A stretch of DNA of 64,000 bases, from NCBI GenBank assembly GCA_012845835.1, contig JABAKD010000021.1, forward strand, positions 16,444,543-16,508,542, given 5' to 3'. Each line of letters begins with the position of its first letter. Within the stretch, counting starts at the first letter, position 1. The translations under genes and the position numbers were made by a program. Under the pieces are notes generated by a model. That model was not told where the DNA came from. It was given only the letters and a program-made list of their open reading frames with translations, and searched no databases. Source of the stretch: Undaria pinnatifida (taxonomy: Eukaryota > Sar > Phaeophyceae > Laminariales > Alariaceae). Of the stretch, positions 21,754 through 33,317 are shown in pieces.

Positions 21754-23030
21754 AGTCACAGAAAGAATGGCAGGGAGAAATGTTTGACAAAAGCGTTTGT
21801 AAACAATTCGCACAAAATTATTCTAAACCGACGCATTATGTAGAATCATTAGGCGCGCATTCCCGTCAATAAAATCTACTGCGTGTGCGACGGTTTGGGA
21901 TTACCTGATACAAACAAAAATTGTAGTAAGCTGCCGTTGGTGTGACTTGAAGTAGTATTGTCACGGCAACGTAGCAATACTGTTGTAGATATTCTACTGT
22001 ATTTCAGCTTTAGACCGTAGCGTCGCACGTTTCCAGGTACGTAAACGAATGTTTGGACCACGCTTGTTCGCGTCATTGATGCCTACAGCAGACAGAAAAC
22101 GTTCCCAGATACACGTTGAAAAACAGTTAAAATACTACAAAATCGACAAACAAAGGCGACAAAATTGACCCGAAAAATTCTGCTATTCTGTCTAAAGAGA
22201 TGATGTCGCAATCCAGAATACTTTAGCCCGGCAACACAAGGAGCAGGAAGCTTCGTCTCATGCCGTTCCGAGTCGTGGCCGTCGCCTGCCGAGCATGGAC
22301 GACAGTCCCCAAGAACGTCCATTACCACGAAAATGGAAGGACCGCTGGGAATTTTTACTTAATGCCCATAATTGTTACACTTTCGTTTAAAGCGATTCAT
22401 GACAGCACATCACGGAACACCATGAAGAATGTCTTCGTGGGCTAGTGATTCAGACCGTTTGAGCCCCGGTTCAGAAAGGTTGGGGACAGAACGAGCAAAG
22501 CACAATGTATCACTTCATGCCGGGTATTGGCCATCGCGTGCTGAATGTTGCGCCAGCCCCAAGTCTGTGCCAGTGCCAAGAGAGAGCAATTAAAGTCGAT
22601 CGAAAACTGGTTTTTACCGGTTGCTCAAGTGGCGTATCAGGTTATCTCCGAGCCTGGGATTAGTCAGTGTCGTAAATTCGAGCCCCGCCGAGTGCATACT
22701 CATCTCGTAAAAACTCGTTGAGATTTTGTTTTGCACAAATTGACTTGCGGAAAGCGCGAGAGCGTGAGTTAGCCACACACTCGATGAAAAATCGACGAGC
22801 AGTGGGATTGCTGAACACTATGCGCGATAAAAAAGGAAGACAAGAACCAGGGGGGAGAAGGGACGACATCTGTGACTACGACTTGTCCAGAAGCTGGGAA
22901 GTAAAAACGTGAGAGAAAAGTATTTGTAAAGACTATATGTACGTTCTAAACTTTAAATCAGACAACTCAGTGGTGAAGTTAAGTACGGCAACATTTTGCA
23001 CTTGTGGCACACAATACGCCGCACACCAGT
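21754..23030. other. no gene recognised
   Basis: Unassigned sequence with short frames on both strands and no repeat family shared with the rest of the window. Confidence 0.5.
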
Positions 23031-23035
23031 CAGTG

Positions 23036-24530
23036 GCGGCAGCAGCAGCAACAAAAGCCGCAGCAGAAGCAGGAACAGCAGGAGCAGGGGAAGCAGGAGC
23101 CAGCATGCTGCGAGAGTGCCCCGCGGGCCAACGTCGTGGTCCCGCCGCACCAGCGGAGGATATGAGTATATGCCCGCGTTAGAAGTACATCCTCACCCCT
23201 ACGTTGTTGACAACCTCGGGACGAACACGACGATCTCCCATGTCGATACCACTCAGCACGGTGTCGAAATCTAACGCCCGTCTTCCGATCGCTGATTGGC
23301 CGGGATTTCATAGGGCCAGCGCGCGGCGGGAGATATTCCTCTGACCAACGTCGAGGCGACGCTTCACATTGCGATGATACAGTCCCGTCCCCTCGTCAGA
23401 TTCCTCCGTACATCTTCAACACCAATAACCTGGGGACGAAAGCAGTGATCCCCTGAGTGGACAACGACTGGCACAGTATGGAAACCCCACCCGCGCCCAT
23501 TGGTTCGTGATTGACTGGGTTTCATAGAGGCAATTCTCTGCAAGAGTTGCCGCTCGAGCCGACAACGAGTTTCCCCCACTTCCCGGGCCAATAAGGTCCC
23601 ATCACCGGGTCATACATCCCACCGTATATCCTCAACGCGAACAACACGGGGGTAAACACAGAGGTCCGTTGGGTCGATACCAAACCGCACGGTTCGGACC
23701 CGTCATCTATATCCACTGATTGATGATGAAAACGGGCAAATAGAGCAAACGCGCGGCGAGAGTGGACTCTTGAGCCAACGTCGAGGTCTCGCCGCACCCG
23801 CGACCACGGCTTCGGTAGGTGGGTCACTTTCGTTACACTTTTTTGTTTTGGCAGTGGCCCTGAGTCACTCGTGCAAGTGACCCCCTCGTTTATTTGCTGT
23901 CTTAGCTTTGGTGCTATTATATTTTTGTGATACAAACTCACAACCCAATGACTAGCTACGCTGTGCCAAACAAGTCGCCTCAAGTATGTATGTGAGCGAT
24001 GTACAGGGGCACTCGTGCGACTGGCTCAAGTCCGGCAGTGAATGAGGGTCTACCCCGGCTACCATTGGCCTGGTCCAACGGAGGATCAGATCACCTCTCT
24101 GTTTAGATATCTCTCAGTCAATCTCAACATTCGAAACCCCGGGGAGGAAGGTAGTAACCCCCCGGTCGATATCCCCCGAAGAGGCTGCAAATCCCAGCCC
24201 TATCGGCCGATCCCTGATGCGCTGGAGCTCATGGAGCCATCGAGTTGCGATAAATGCCACTGGGGCCAACGTCGATGCACCCGCGCACTTCGGGGAGAAT
24301 AAGTTCGCATCCATCTTGCAGAACGCTTTCGTATATCTACAACTCCAGCAATCTGGGGACGAAATCGGTGATCCCCCGGCTCGATATCGCCATGTGCGGT
24401 GTGAAATCCCACCCCCGTTGGCTGATCGCGGATCGGCTGGGGTTCATAGATCCAGCGCGCCAGCAGAGATTTTCTCAAGCGCGAATGACCAGGTCCCGCA
24501 GCACAAGAGGAGTGTACAATATATTCCCCG
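23036..24530. repeat. degenerate satellite-like tandem array, unit about 210-260 bp
   Basis: Five to six diverged units follow each other. Each contains, in order, CCAACGTCGAGG-type, ATCTTCAACACC-type, CCTGGGGACGAA-type, GTGATCCCC-type, a CGATACC/CGATATC site, GAAATCCCACCC-type, TTGGCCGATCGCTGAT-type, GGGATTTCATAGGGCCAGCGCG-type. Clear copies begin near 23110, 23340, 23575, 24050 and 24270; the stretch 23800-24000 is a non-repeat interruption. A short AGC-rich run (23036-23105) precedes it. Confidence 0.72.
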
Positions 24531-24539
24531 ACCATCTAG

Positions 24540-25360
24540 CCATCCATGCCGTCGCTCCAACTCATCTTCGTCCCCCCCCCCCCCCCCCTCCCCCCCGTTT
24601 GTTCCCCGCCCAGTCCGTTCAAACGCCTGACTTACAATCGAAACCGGCCAGAGTAATAAACACTTCTAAGCAATTGATACCACGTCTTTATCTTTCTAGC
24701 CATCCATGACGTAGCTTTCATTCACCTGCCCCCCCCCCCTCCAACGCCCCCTTCTTCCCTGGGGACACCCCGCACGATCGCCTAGACCCAGCGTCGCGCG
24801 TATAGCAAGCCCTTACATATATCATTAATACGCGCGATCGGAGGATCACACACAATATTGCGAAGATCAGTGTCGACCAAATCCTTGATCCTATAGCTGG
24901 AGTGTATTTTATTATTATGTGTGACCTAAAACTCTTGAATACCCTTCTCCCCCCCCCCCCCCACACTTTTTTCATATATTTTTCTCGCTTTCTCTTGCTT
25001 AAACGCCCCACCTAATATCGAAATCCGCCAGAGTAATAAACACTTTCATGCCTTGGATATCGCCTCGTTATCGTTTTAGAGCCGTCCATGCCGCTGCTGC
25101 AATTCCCACCCACCCCCGCCTTCAACGCCCCCTCCTTCCCCACCACCCGCATCATCGCCTAGACCTAGCACCACGCGTATAGCAAACCCCTACGTATATG
25201 CGACCTAAAGCCCCCCCCCCCCCGCTCCCCGCCTCCTACGGCACATATCCCCCCCCCCTCCCCGACAAGAAGGATTTTTAGTTTCCACGCACAAATTGAC
25301 CAGCCCCACCCGTCCCCTTCCCCCCCCTTCCCCCCTCCCGCCCCCCTTTTGACCAAAATC
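24540..25360. repeat. C-homopolymer cluster with a ~200-bp direct duplication
   Basis: Long C runs lie at about 24573-24597, 24730-24740, 24950-24961, 25210-25223 and 25249-25258. Two copies of one block (24622-24817 and 25001-25198) share CCAGAGTAATAAACACTT, a CCATCCATG/CCGTCCATG site, TTCAACGCCCCCT and GCGTATAGCAA in the same order. The runs are prone to assembly and length errors. Confidence 0.7.
24826..24915 (+). repeat. ~300-bp dispersed repeat, partial copy a
   Basis: Matches the right third of copy b: TAATACGCGCGATCGGAG, a TCACACACA site, and CTGGAGTGTATTTT. Confidence 0.65.
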
Positions 25361-25393
25361 AGCCCCCCACGTCCTTAAAAACTCCGCCTTCCC

Positions 25394-25691
25394 TTCACCG
25401 GTTATTCGACTTACAGTACTCACTTGATAAACTGATGCGTTTCCTTCCACAGCTGTCAGATTTTGTCCCCCTCAAAAACGGGTTTTATAGCTTCCGCGCA
25501 CAGACTGACTAACATCACCCTGTTGACCCTGATAGCTACACTGTAGTCGCAAGGGGAGTCGCCGACCTATATCCTTAATGAGGACACACAACCCGTAATA
25601 CGCGAGATCGGAGTATCACACACAGCTTGCAAAGATGAGTTTCGGCAAAATAGTCGATCTCACAGCTGGAGTGTATTTTCATTTCTTATAA
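25394..25691 (+). repeat. ~300-bp dispersed repeat, full copy b
   Basis: Runs from TTCACCGGTTATTCG to TTTCTTATAA. It is matched end to end, in reverse complement, by 49479-49779, which sits inside a retrotransposon and so defines the unit. No long terminal inverted repeat and no coding capacity are visible. A SINE, a MITE with poor ends, or a solo LTR are all possible. Confidence 0.78.
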
Positions 25692-25904
25692 AAAGCGTGA
25701 ATGCTACCGGCTTCAACAATCCCATGGCCTAGGCACACGACCAGAATCATGCCAAAAAAAATGTCGTTTTTTCGATGATAGTAATAGTACGATAATATTA
25801 GTATAGTATTAGTCGGTTAAGGAGCCCCGTCATTCATCACAAAAAATCGCCAAGAAAAGTCACACCTCTATCGTAGAGCGCGTCGGTTTTCGTTTGCTTC
25901 ACTC

Positions 25905-26095
25905 TTTCCGTCCACAGATTGGTGGACATCACCCTGTGGACCCTGGCACAAGCCGCAGCGGTTCTAAGGGGGGTCGCCGACCTAAATACTTAGCGAGGAC
26001 ACACACCCAATAATACGCGCGATCGGAGCATCGCGCAGAGTTCGCAAAAATGAGTTTCGACTAAATTTTTGATCTCACAGCTGGGGTGTGGATAA
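25905..26095 (+). repeat. ~300-bp dispersed repeat, copy c (5' part diverged)
   Basis: Shares CATCACCCTGT, GGGGTCGCCGACCTA, GAGGACACACA, CGCGCGATCGGAGCATC, AAATGAGTTTCGAC and TCACAGCTGG with copies b and d. Confidence 0.75.
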
Positions 26096-27361
26096 TATTA
26101 TACACGTGCTCTGCTGCTTGCCAAGAATTTCATGCAACCCACCAGAAAATAATATGGAGCATATGGATTATACCTTTGTACCCCAGGGGTCCGTACAATT
26201 TTGTGTTCAGGGTGATGCATCTTACCTGGTGGCACACGATATATTCTACGCCTTCTACGATCCCCTACCATGTAATATGATAGTGGTCAACGAAGATATA
26301 CCGCAACGGACAGAGTCGGAGTAGCTATAGTCTAGTGTGTTTACCAATTTTGATCGCAACTTGTTCAGCAGGAATCTGAATCGCCACCCATGTTCATCCA
26401 GCGAATATGGGCGATGTATCGCAGTTCTACAGACAAGACCCAAGACCAACGGTGTCAAGTGTTATATGCCCATTCGTGCGTCCAAGCCAATGAGTGAAAT
26501 ATATTCATGGGCTACATCAGTCCCTCGCCGATTCTAAACCGCATATATGCGCTGGTATCCCCCACAGGCATTCGAAGGTACGTAGGCAGCCCGCGCACTC
26601 GAAGCGCAGCAAGCTGCCCAGCTCAAAGAGGAGCAACAAGCTCGAGATGGCGACGAGGAGGAAGCGTCTGGTTTCGATGTGAAGGTAGACCGCGGTACCT
26701 AAGCCAACACCGCCCGCAAAGATCAGCTCAAACATCAACACGACTGACAGAGCGGGGATAGCCGCAACAGCAAGAAGCGCGGGAATCGAGCGAGACAGAG
26801 AAACAAACGATAGGACGCTCGTCGTACGGGTGTTCCCTTTCAAGTGATGTAGGCAGTACTGTAGCGATTGCCTCTCTACGGTGCCGGCATGTGTGAACCG
26901 AAAATACCGGCACTACAGCGGCAACCGTCCCTACTTCCATTCTTACCAGCACTGGCAGTATCCCGCTTTGCCAACCAATAACACAGGGACTGTAGTGGGC
27001 AACGGGCACAACGCAACCAGCGCTATACAGGGTCACCACTACCAGCCTACCATGTGCCACGTTTTCCTAGCGCTATGGCGTAAGAATCCTAATTCTGAGA
27101 CATACAGCATAGCCATCAAGTCAACCGTCGCACACGGCGTAAGGTGGGTTCGAATATGGCATGAATAGTCTATGCGTCAGATTAGGCAGCAGGGTCACGA
27201 GGTACTGGGCGTCGACACCCCTGCGGGTATTGCATGGGTGTGCATCTGTGTCGGGGGATATATATACATATATATTGTTTTTCGCATGGATGTAGTCGTA
27301 TAACCATAGACCCTCGTACATATATTATGCCGGGACGGAGCACATCGGGGAATCCACGTAC
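26096..27361. other. mostly unassigned; weak exon and repeat traces
   Basis: At about 26589-26683 a Glu/Gln-rich plus frame (ALEAQQAAQLKEEQQARDGD, then EEEASGFDVK) runs up to a GTAGAC donor; its antisense is the Leu-rich frame 26517-26843. The plus reading is the more likely, but the exon is short. At 26870-27050 the minus strand carries a diverged partial copy of the ~430-bp dispersed repeat (shared TGCCGCTGTAGTGCCGG and GTTGGTTGG sites). Confidence 0.35.
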
Positions 27362-27518
27362 CAGGTAGGCAGCGCGGGCACCAAGCGCGAAGCGGACGGC
27401 GAGGTGGTCGGCGAGTCACAATTTAGTTGGGGGGGTTGAGTCAAGAATGCCGCAGCCGCCGCGGTTGATTCCTGCCAAGACACGGATGTCTGATCTTGAT
27501 CGTCGCCGTGTACCTGGT
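27362..27518 (-). CDS. candidate exon, unrecognised, minus strand
   Basis: Acceptor GGCATAG at its 5' side and donor CTG|GTACGT at its 3' side. The frame reads DQVHGDDQDQTSVSWQES, then AAAAAFLTQPPQLNCDSP, then a Ser/Pro-rich end. Hydrophilic; probably part of a disordered region. Partner exons were not found. Confidence 0.35.
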
Positions 27519-27727
27519 CTATGCCGAACCAGAGGCGAATCGTAGGTTGGATATGCTTGACCTTCCTTCTCGTATAGTCTATACCCTTCTCCTGTTGCGG
27601 GAGTTTGTCCATGGTTTCTCTCTATGTTCGGTCTGTTTTGTTTTCATTTTTTACCGAAAGCATGTATGTGCATCCACCCGGCTTGTCTTCCGTTGTAAGG
27701 TTTTACCATTTTTCCTGGTACTTGTAG

Positions 27728-27839
27728 CCTGTACGAGTGCTTGTGCGGCAACACTACGCCATCGCGCATGGTTGCAAAGAGTGCGGCGACACTCACGCCA
27801 GCTTGAAATGTCTCTCCGCGATCAATCTCGTTTTCGCAC
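27728..27839 (+). CDS. candidate exon with a CCHC-like zinc motif
   Basis: Acceptor ACTTGTAG (ends 27727) with a good pyrimidine tract, donor CGCAC|GTAAGT. The frame contains HGCKECGDTHASLKC, i.e. Cys-x2-Cys-x3-His-x4-Cys, close to the zinc-knuckle spacing (family norm C-x2-C-x4-H-x4-C). 112 bp; flanking exons not identified, and the motif could be fortuitous. Confidence 0.35.
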
Positions 27840-29860
27840 GTAAGTACAGTAGTATAGGAGTAGTCCCTCTACATACTATAGCACAGGTATGTGCCAGTCG
27901 GAACAATCGGCACAGTAGCGGAAACTAGCACTACTCCGCGTACTGACACTATTGATATAGAGGCTGCTCCCATCTGTGCCAGCCAGATATTTCACAGATA
28001 CTATAGACTATAACAGGAAACCAGCAATCCCAAACCGGCACAATTGCAAGGCCTTGTACATGTCGTGTGGTACAGTCCCCGGACTTGTGGCAGTAAAACA
28101 CCAAGATCATGCCGGTTCGAAGTAAGCGCTGGTGGCCTGCTATTTCTTTCCCTAATGGTTTGGTCTGTTACCCGCAATTTTCCATTCGAATGATTTGGTC
28201 AGTTTCAAAGCGCTGGACGTCGACGCGTTTGTTTTCTCGAGAGAAATAATAGAGGGTATTCCAGGGTACTCAGTTGTTTTGCAGTGTTTTACTGCACTTC
28301 GTCTTCGGTTTCCAAGTTTCCTTCTTTATACTGTACAAGTCAAGTGTTATTTTATGCTGTTCTTCAAATCGTTTCTGTTTCGTTTTATTTTCAAGTTTTA
28401 TACCTGGCAGCAGGCATATTTTTCGGGTCTAATGGCAGCAGTTTTTTTCACCTCTCTCTTCTTTTGGGTTTGTTGTTTTTTGCTGACAATTTTCTTGTTA
28501 GGTCTTGTAGGACGTATGATGATGTCTCACGGCCGAATTCTAAACTACGCACACATGGCTATGCGCAAAATGGTTCAAGAAACCAATAGCAGGAACAAGG
28601 CAAGGCTTAAACTCCGAGGACGTTCGGCACGTGCTACGATATACAGTAGTTCTAGGTATTAAGGTATACCGCTTTTTGTCGGGATAGGTTCCTGAGTGGC
28701 GGGCCGAAATCGTCGGAAGTTCCGGTAGGTAATTTTTTTTTCTGCATGATTATCGTTGTGTACCTAGTACTAGGTCATGGGATGTTTATTTCAGTAGTAT
28801 GCCACCAGTTGTATTTTTCTGCGCATCAGGTTAAGAAAGGTCTTAAGCTCCGAAAGCGAGGAACCTTGGAAGAAAAAACGTGGTGGAATTCTTTCGTAGC
28901 ATACATATTTCATGGACGACTGTAAAACACTGCTGTAGCTGTGCAAGAGTGAGAGCAGTGTTGGGCACCGAAACCGGTTTTCGTCTTTTCGACAGGCTTT
29001 TGGAGCGATTTTTGAAACCGATAACCGGAAATTCCCAAACGGTTACTCGGTTATAAAATAAAACGACTAGGCATAACCGGTTAGGTTATTTCCGGACGGA
29101 TATGTTGTCCCGTATCCGCTACTCTATACAAGTATAACGCCTCTGTACCTGTAAAAATACTGCCCATATATGAGCACACCAGCACCATCACGGGACGATC
29201 GCACATATCACAGAGCAAAACACCCCACAGGCCACAACAGTAGCCATCGCAGCATCACAGACCACAGCGGCACAGCAGTGAACTTCGTCGAAGGACAATG
29301 CCCAGCAGCAATCAATCGGTAATCAATGACTCGGCCAACGAAAAAATATGAATACAAGGGCTCCGCATGGATGCCAGCATACGCCGGCAACCTTGCTCCG
29401 GGTAGGGCACGGCAGCACTTCGACTTGTTTTATTCAATGTTCGATAGTGTCAACACCGTTATCACATATCACATAATATTCTACGCCCTGTCGAATGTAA
29501 AGTAATGCCAATATATCGATATAGGCCAACAGTGGACTACTTATTTCTGCCATTGTTGTATGAATCCGATTCCGAGCTTCACCGTATATTGCGATCGGAC
29601 AAATCCGTGCCCACAGACAGACTGATCCTCTAGAGTGGCCACGAAGAGACGTTTCGAGTGCTTTCTTTATGCTTTGACTAAACCAGTCATCCGGGGCCAG
29701 CAAGGGAGTGGCCATGTATGTTTCATGTTCTCTACGTATCCACCGAGAGAGGCGCACTGGGCCAAAGCTTCGGTTACACCATGCATGATAGTATGTATGC
29801 AGATGCGAGGCTCGCAGACCCGCTGTCTTTGCGTGTATAGTCTGATCGTGGAGAGACGTG
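27840..29860. other. no gene recognised; possible hAT-type terminus
   Basis: A hydrophobic frame at 28195-28662 (T-rich DNA) has no recognisable domain. At 28956 CAGTGTTGGGCACC, the sort of end seen on hAT elements, is followed by repeated AACCGG sites (28971, 29024, 29077); no matching opposite end was found nearby. Confidence 0.35.
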
Positions 29861-29862
29861 CT

Positions 29863-30964
29863 GACGATATTCTATTCTCCCTCCAAGGGTAAAATTGGTG
29901 CCACTACCGCCAACTTCCTGGGGCACGCCATCTCCGCTGGCGGCTACAGCCCCAACTCCGAAAAGGTCGCCACCCTCACCAAAGTACCCACGCCCACCGA
30001 CAAAAAACAGGTGCGATCACTCCTCGGAGGCATCAACTACTACGGCAAGTTCCTACCAAACCTTTCGGAACGCCTTTGACGCATCAACGCTCTACTCAAG
30101 AAGGGCGCAACTTTGGACTTCACCCCCGCCATGGAAATCACCATCCGCGCCATCCTCCACGAAGTAAACGAGCCACCGATCCTCGTCTACCCCGACTGGG
30201 ACGCCGTCGCCGACAACTCCCGCCCTGTCCGCCCCTACTGCGACGCTAGCATCGACGGCTTTGGAGCGACTATCGAGCAGGAACAACCTGACGGCTCCGT
30301 CCGCCCCATCATCTAAATCAGCCGTGCCACCCTGGACTCGGAACGTTCATCGAAACCCGTCGACATCGAGGCCGGCATCATCGTTTAGGCGATCGAGCGA
30401 CTAAGCGGGCATCTGTGGTCCACCCGTTTCAAAAATTATTCGAACCCCAAGGCAATAGAGAACATCGCCAAGGTTGGCGAGCACAATGCTTGCGTCCGGC
30501 GTGGGCTCGAGTTCCTTTCGCCTTACAACTACACAAGAAGTACAGCAAAAGTACGGCCAACGGCAACACTGACTTCCTTTCACGCCTACCACAACCAGCC
30601 ACCGACGCCGACCGCACCGGACGCAACCGCCTCACTGCCCCTGGCACTGTTGGCATCTACCTCGTCCGCCCCTGCGGCTTTGCACCGAACGAGCAGCCTA
30701 CGCCGGGTATCGGCTTGGTGGGCTCGTGTCCCCCCCTTCAAGGCCCATTCCAACAATCCAGCCTCTTCCCTTCACCGCCAACGACTATGGCGACTTCCGC
30801 CTATTGGGATCACGTATAGAGCACCACGCCATCCCCAACGACTTCGTCGGGCCTATTTCGACCCGCGACTCCGCCGCCAGGCCGCTCGTCAGCCCCAAGA
30901 ATGCCTCCGTGAACACCGGCACTCCTCCTGGCTCGGCTTCCAGACCACCCGTCGTCTCCCCGCT
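29863..30964 (+). pseudogene. Ty3/gypsy pol, RT thumb-RNase H and linker (5' part, before the copia insertion)
   Basis: Begins in the RT just upstream of the conserved FLGHAIS block (about 29917), then LRSLLGGINYYGKFLPNLS (connection region), FTPAMEI, and an RNase H with YCDASIDGFGATIEQEQPDG (first catalytic Asp). Further on, GNTDFLSRLPQP marks the end of RNase H, followed by a Pro-rich linker to 30964. In-frame stops occur at about 30077, 30314 and 30386, and there is a deletion with frameshift near 30440-30560. The catalytic YxDD block and everything 5' of it, including the 5' LTR, are missing. The frame continues exactly across the copia insertion to 36869. The element is dead. Confidence 0.9.
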
Positions 30965-31400
30965 TGTTTAGTGTAGCTTATATCAACCAATATTGTGTGG
31001 TACTCTGGGTGTTACGGGATGTACGGTAGCCCAGGAAAAATATTTGAAAAGTCTGTTGGCTATAGTGAACGGGACATTTCCGGGTATCCGTCATAGGGAG
31101 AATTGTTACATTGTGGCCAGTTGATGGCCAGTATATTTGTGGTTTGGGGAGGTACGGGGGATTATGGCTCGTGGTCGAGCGTGATGGGGAGCAGCTTGTG
31201 CCCCCCTTCATCTCACTCTTCTCTACACCCATCTCTCTCTGTCTTCTCTCCGTTTTCGCTTGGGTACTGCTTAAATTTTCATGACATGAACACCATCTTC
31301 TTTTATCTCGGCCATACTGCAGAGGGCAGTACTTTGTGAAAGCTCACAGCTCGGGGCTGTTGTTTCTATTCCGTCTCCTGAACATCGCTGTCATTGAATA
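30965..31400 (+). repeat. copia 5' LTR (436 bp)
   Basis: Starts TGTTTAGTGTAGCTTATATC and ends TCATTGAATA. Pairs with the LTR at 36425-36863; by eye about 85-87% identical, so the insertion is not recent. Confidence 0.93.
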
Positions 31401-31440
31401 CGTTGACGAAGAGTTCGAACTTGACGGTGGTTGATCTTAG

Positions 31441-32640
31441 GTGGGGGACCACGAGACCATAGAATATTTGAAGGAGCAGCTCGCTTTGCAGGCAAGGCTC
31501 TTCGAGGAAAGGCTGACGGCGATCGAGACGAGTCGGGAGAACACTGTTGGACTGCAAGCGGCACCCACCGGTGGAGACCAGCCCTCACAAGGTGTTGAAG
31601 GTGCCGGGACTAGTGAGCAGGAAGGGTTTGCTTCTAGTCGTATATTTAGAGTCGCCACCGATAGTCTGCTGCAGACTATTGGGGATGATGAAGATATTTT
31701 GGGGGGTAGCAGCCTATCCATTAGACCTAGGGAGACCAGTCGCATCAAATCGGCTGTTCCCGAATGCAACGGTAGTGGTGTGGAAAACCCCTTGTAGAAG
31801 CGACGTTTTGAAGGCTATGCAATCACTAGCGGTTGCATGCAAGCCTTTTTTCGACTGTGACTGATATGATGATAGGTGATCCGTCTGTGACGTCCCGTTT
31901 TTTACTAGACCAAGGATTTACTGAAATTTGCGTAAAGAGGTCACGGGTAGCTTGGACTTGAACAACGGAGAGTATTACTGACCGCGAGTTGTTGAGCAGG
32001 GTGTTCGACACTAATTATCCTTGTGCAGCTTGGCGTATGCTCAGTGACTGGTCCTTGCCGAAAGCACTAGTTGAGACATCTAAGTGGAAAAGACAGTTCA
32101 ACGATCTGGTCATGGAGAAGAAGGAAGAACCGATGAGATTTTACGCGCGTGTAGACAAGATTGTCGGCGTTTTGGGATCCCTGGGGGTGCACTTTCTTAC
32201 AGAGGATGTGAACCTCAAAATCGTAGAAGTTCTCACCGACGACTACGATTTCGAGCAGCTCACCATATCGTACAGAGATAACATCACCCGGGTCGACATA
32301 GAGGCTATGGTCAGGCAAAGACACACAATCATGTCAAGAGGTGCGAGCACCAAAGTTCGAAATGTAGGACAAGCCCTAATTGCGAACAAGTCTGGCCCCC
32401 GAAATCGTAAGCAGGAAGGTAGTGGGAATGGTGGACGAGCTGGTAAGGGTGTTTCCGATGATGTTGTTGAAGCCAAGAACGACAACAGCAGCAGTACGAA
32501 GGTCGGGAAGTACGACGACATGCGAAATGCGAAACAAGTGTCACCGATGCTTGGAGCCAGGCCATCGGAGGTTCAACCGCACCGCGCACGTCATGCCTGC
32601 CGCGAAGAAGTCGCAAAACGGCTCTCGTGAGATTATAGGG
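31441..32640 (+). pseudogene. copia gag
   Basis: The first open part (31441 on) has no ATG at its start (GTG) and begins DHETIEYLKEQLALQARLFE, a coiled-coil-like segment; it stops at 31797. Gag resumes at 31989 with WKRQFNDLVMEKKEEPMRFY (UBN2/gag-type fold) followed by a basic Gly/Asn/Lys-rich tail. A zinc knuckle lies in another frame near 32535-32580 and reads CHRCLEPGHRRFN, with the fourth ligand Cys missing. Stops and frameshifts separate these parts, so no full Gag can be made. Confidence 0.82.
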
Positions 32641-32806
32641 TGTTTGGCGACTGGTATGCTTGGTGAGAGAGATGCGGTAGGAGACAGTGAGCAGGGTACG
32701 GACGGTACAGATAAATGGATAGCTGATAGTGGAGCGACCGTTCACATGACTAGATCAACTGACTTACTCCGTGACGTGCAGCCTCCCGTGGACAAGGTAA
32801 TGCAAT
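32641..32806 (+). pseudogene. copia aspartic protease fragment
   Basis: The frame shared with the zinc-knuckle region contains WIADSGATVHMT at about 32715-32750, the retropepsin active-site motif D-S-G-A. The frame stops at 32806; the remainder of the protease (32807-33317) is scattered across frames. Confidence 0.82.
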
Positions 32807-33317
32807 GACACCCCGGTAGACGTTGAGGGTTACAGGGGGCTGACTGTAGTTTTTCCCGAACAAGGCAGAAGGTGTCACTGTATAGCTAGACAAAGTGGCA
32901 TACGTACCTAGCTTGGCTTTCAACCTTTTTTCTTTAATGGCTGCACACACACGAGGAGTAGGTTTCGCAAGTGACGATAAGGATGTAAGCGTGACCCTAG
33001 CGGATGGGCGTCCTAAGTTTTCGAGCGATGGATCTGAACACTGTAACTATGGTTGAAGGATTGATCCCGTTGACGATTACATCCCCTTTCCCCTGTTGGT
33101 TGCCGAGCCCATCGAAAACGTCGTGCAACCTGCTCACCCCATTTCCATGGAGTTTCCTATTGAAGGCCCCGGCATTGTAAGAACTCAAGTGAGACTGAAT
33201 GGCGCGGTAGTTCGACCTTCTTGCACGAGAACCCCATGAAACCTGCCCATATTATTCGCCTGGCGTGCCCTGTGATAGCCCCCGGCAGCGCTAACTTGCA
33301 TGATACTACTGTGGACA

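Noticed and set aside
22640-22695. TTCGAGCCCC, like a tRNA T-loop
   Set aside because: No complementary acceptor, anticodon or T stems could be drawn; no tRNA is supported anywhere in the window.
26517-26843. Leu-rich minus frame resembling a two-pass membrane protein
   Set aside because: Its hydrophobicity is what the antisense of a Glu/Gln/Lys-rich helix gives; the plus reading with a donor is at least as plausible.
29635-29892. RADDIL near 29857 as the catalytic YxDD of the gypsy RT
   Set aside because: The residues before it do not match the RT palm, and about 30 expected residues between it and the conserved block downstream are missing; coincidence cannot be excluded.
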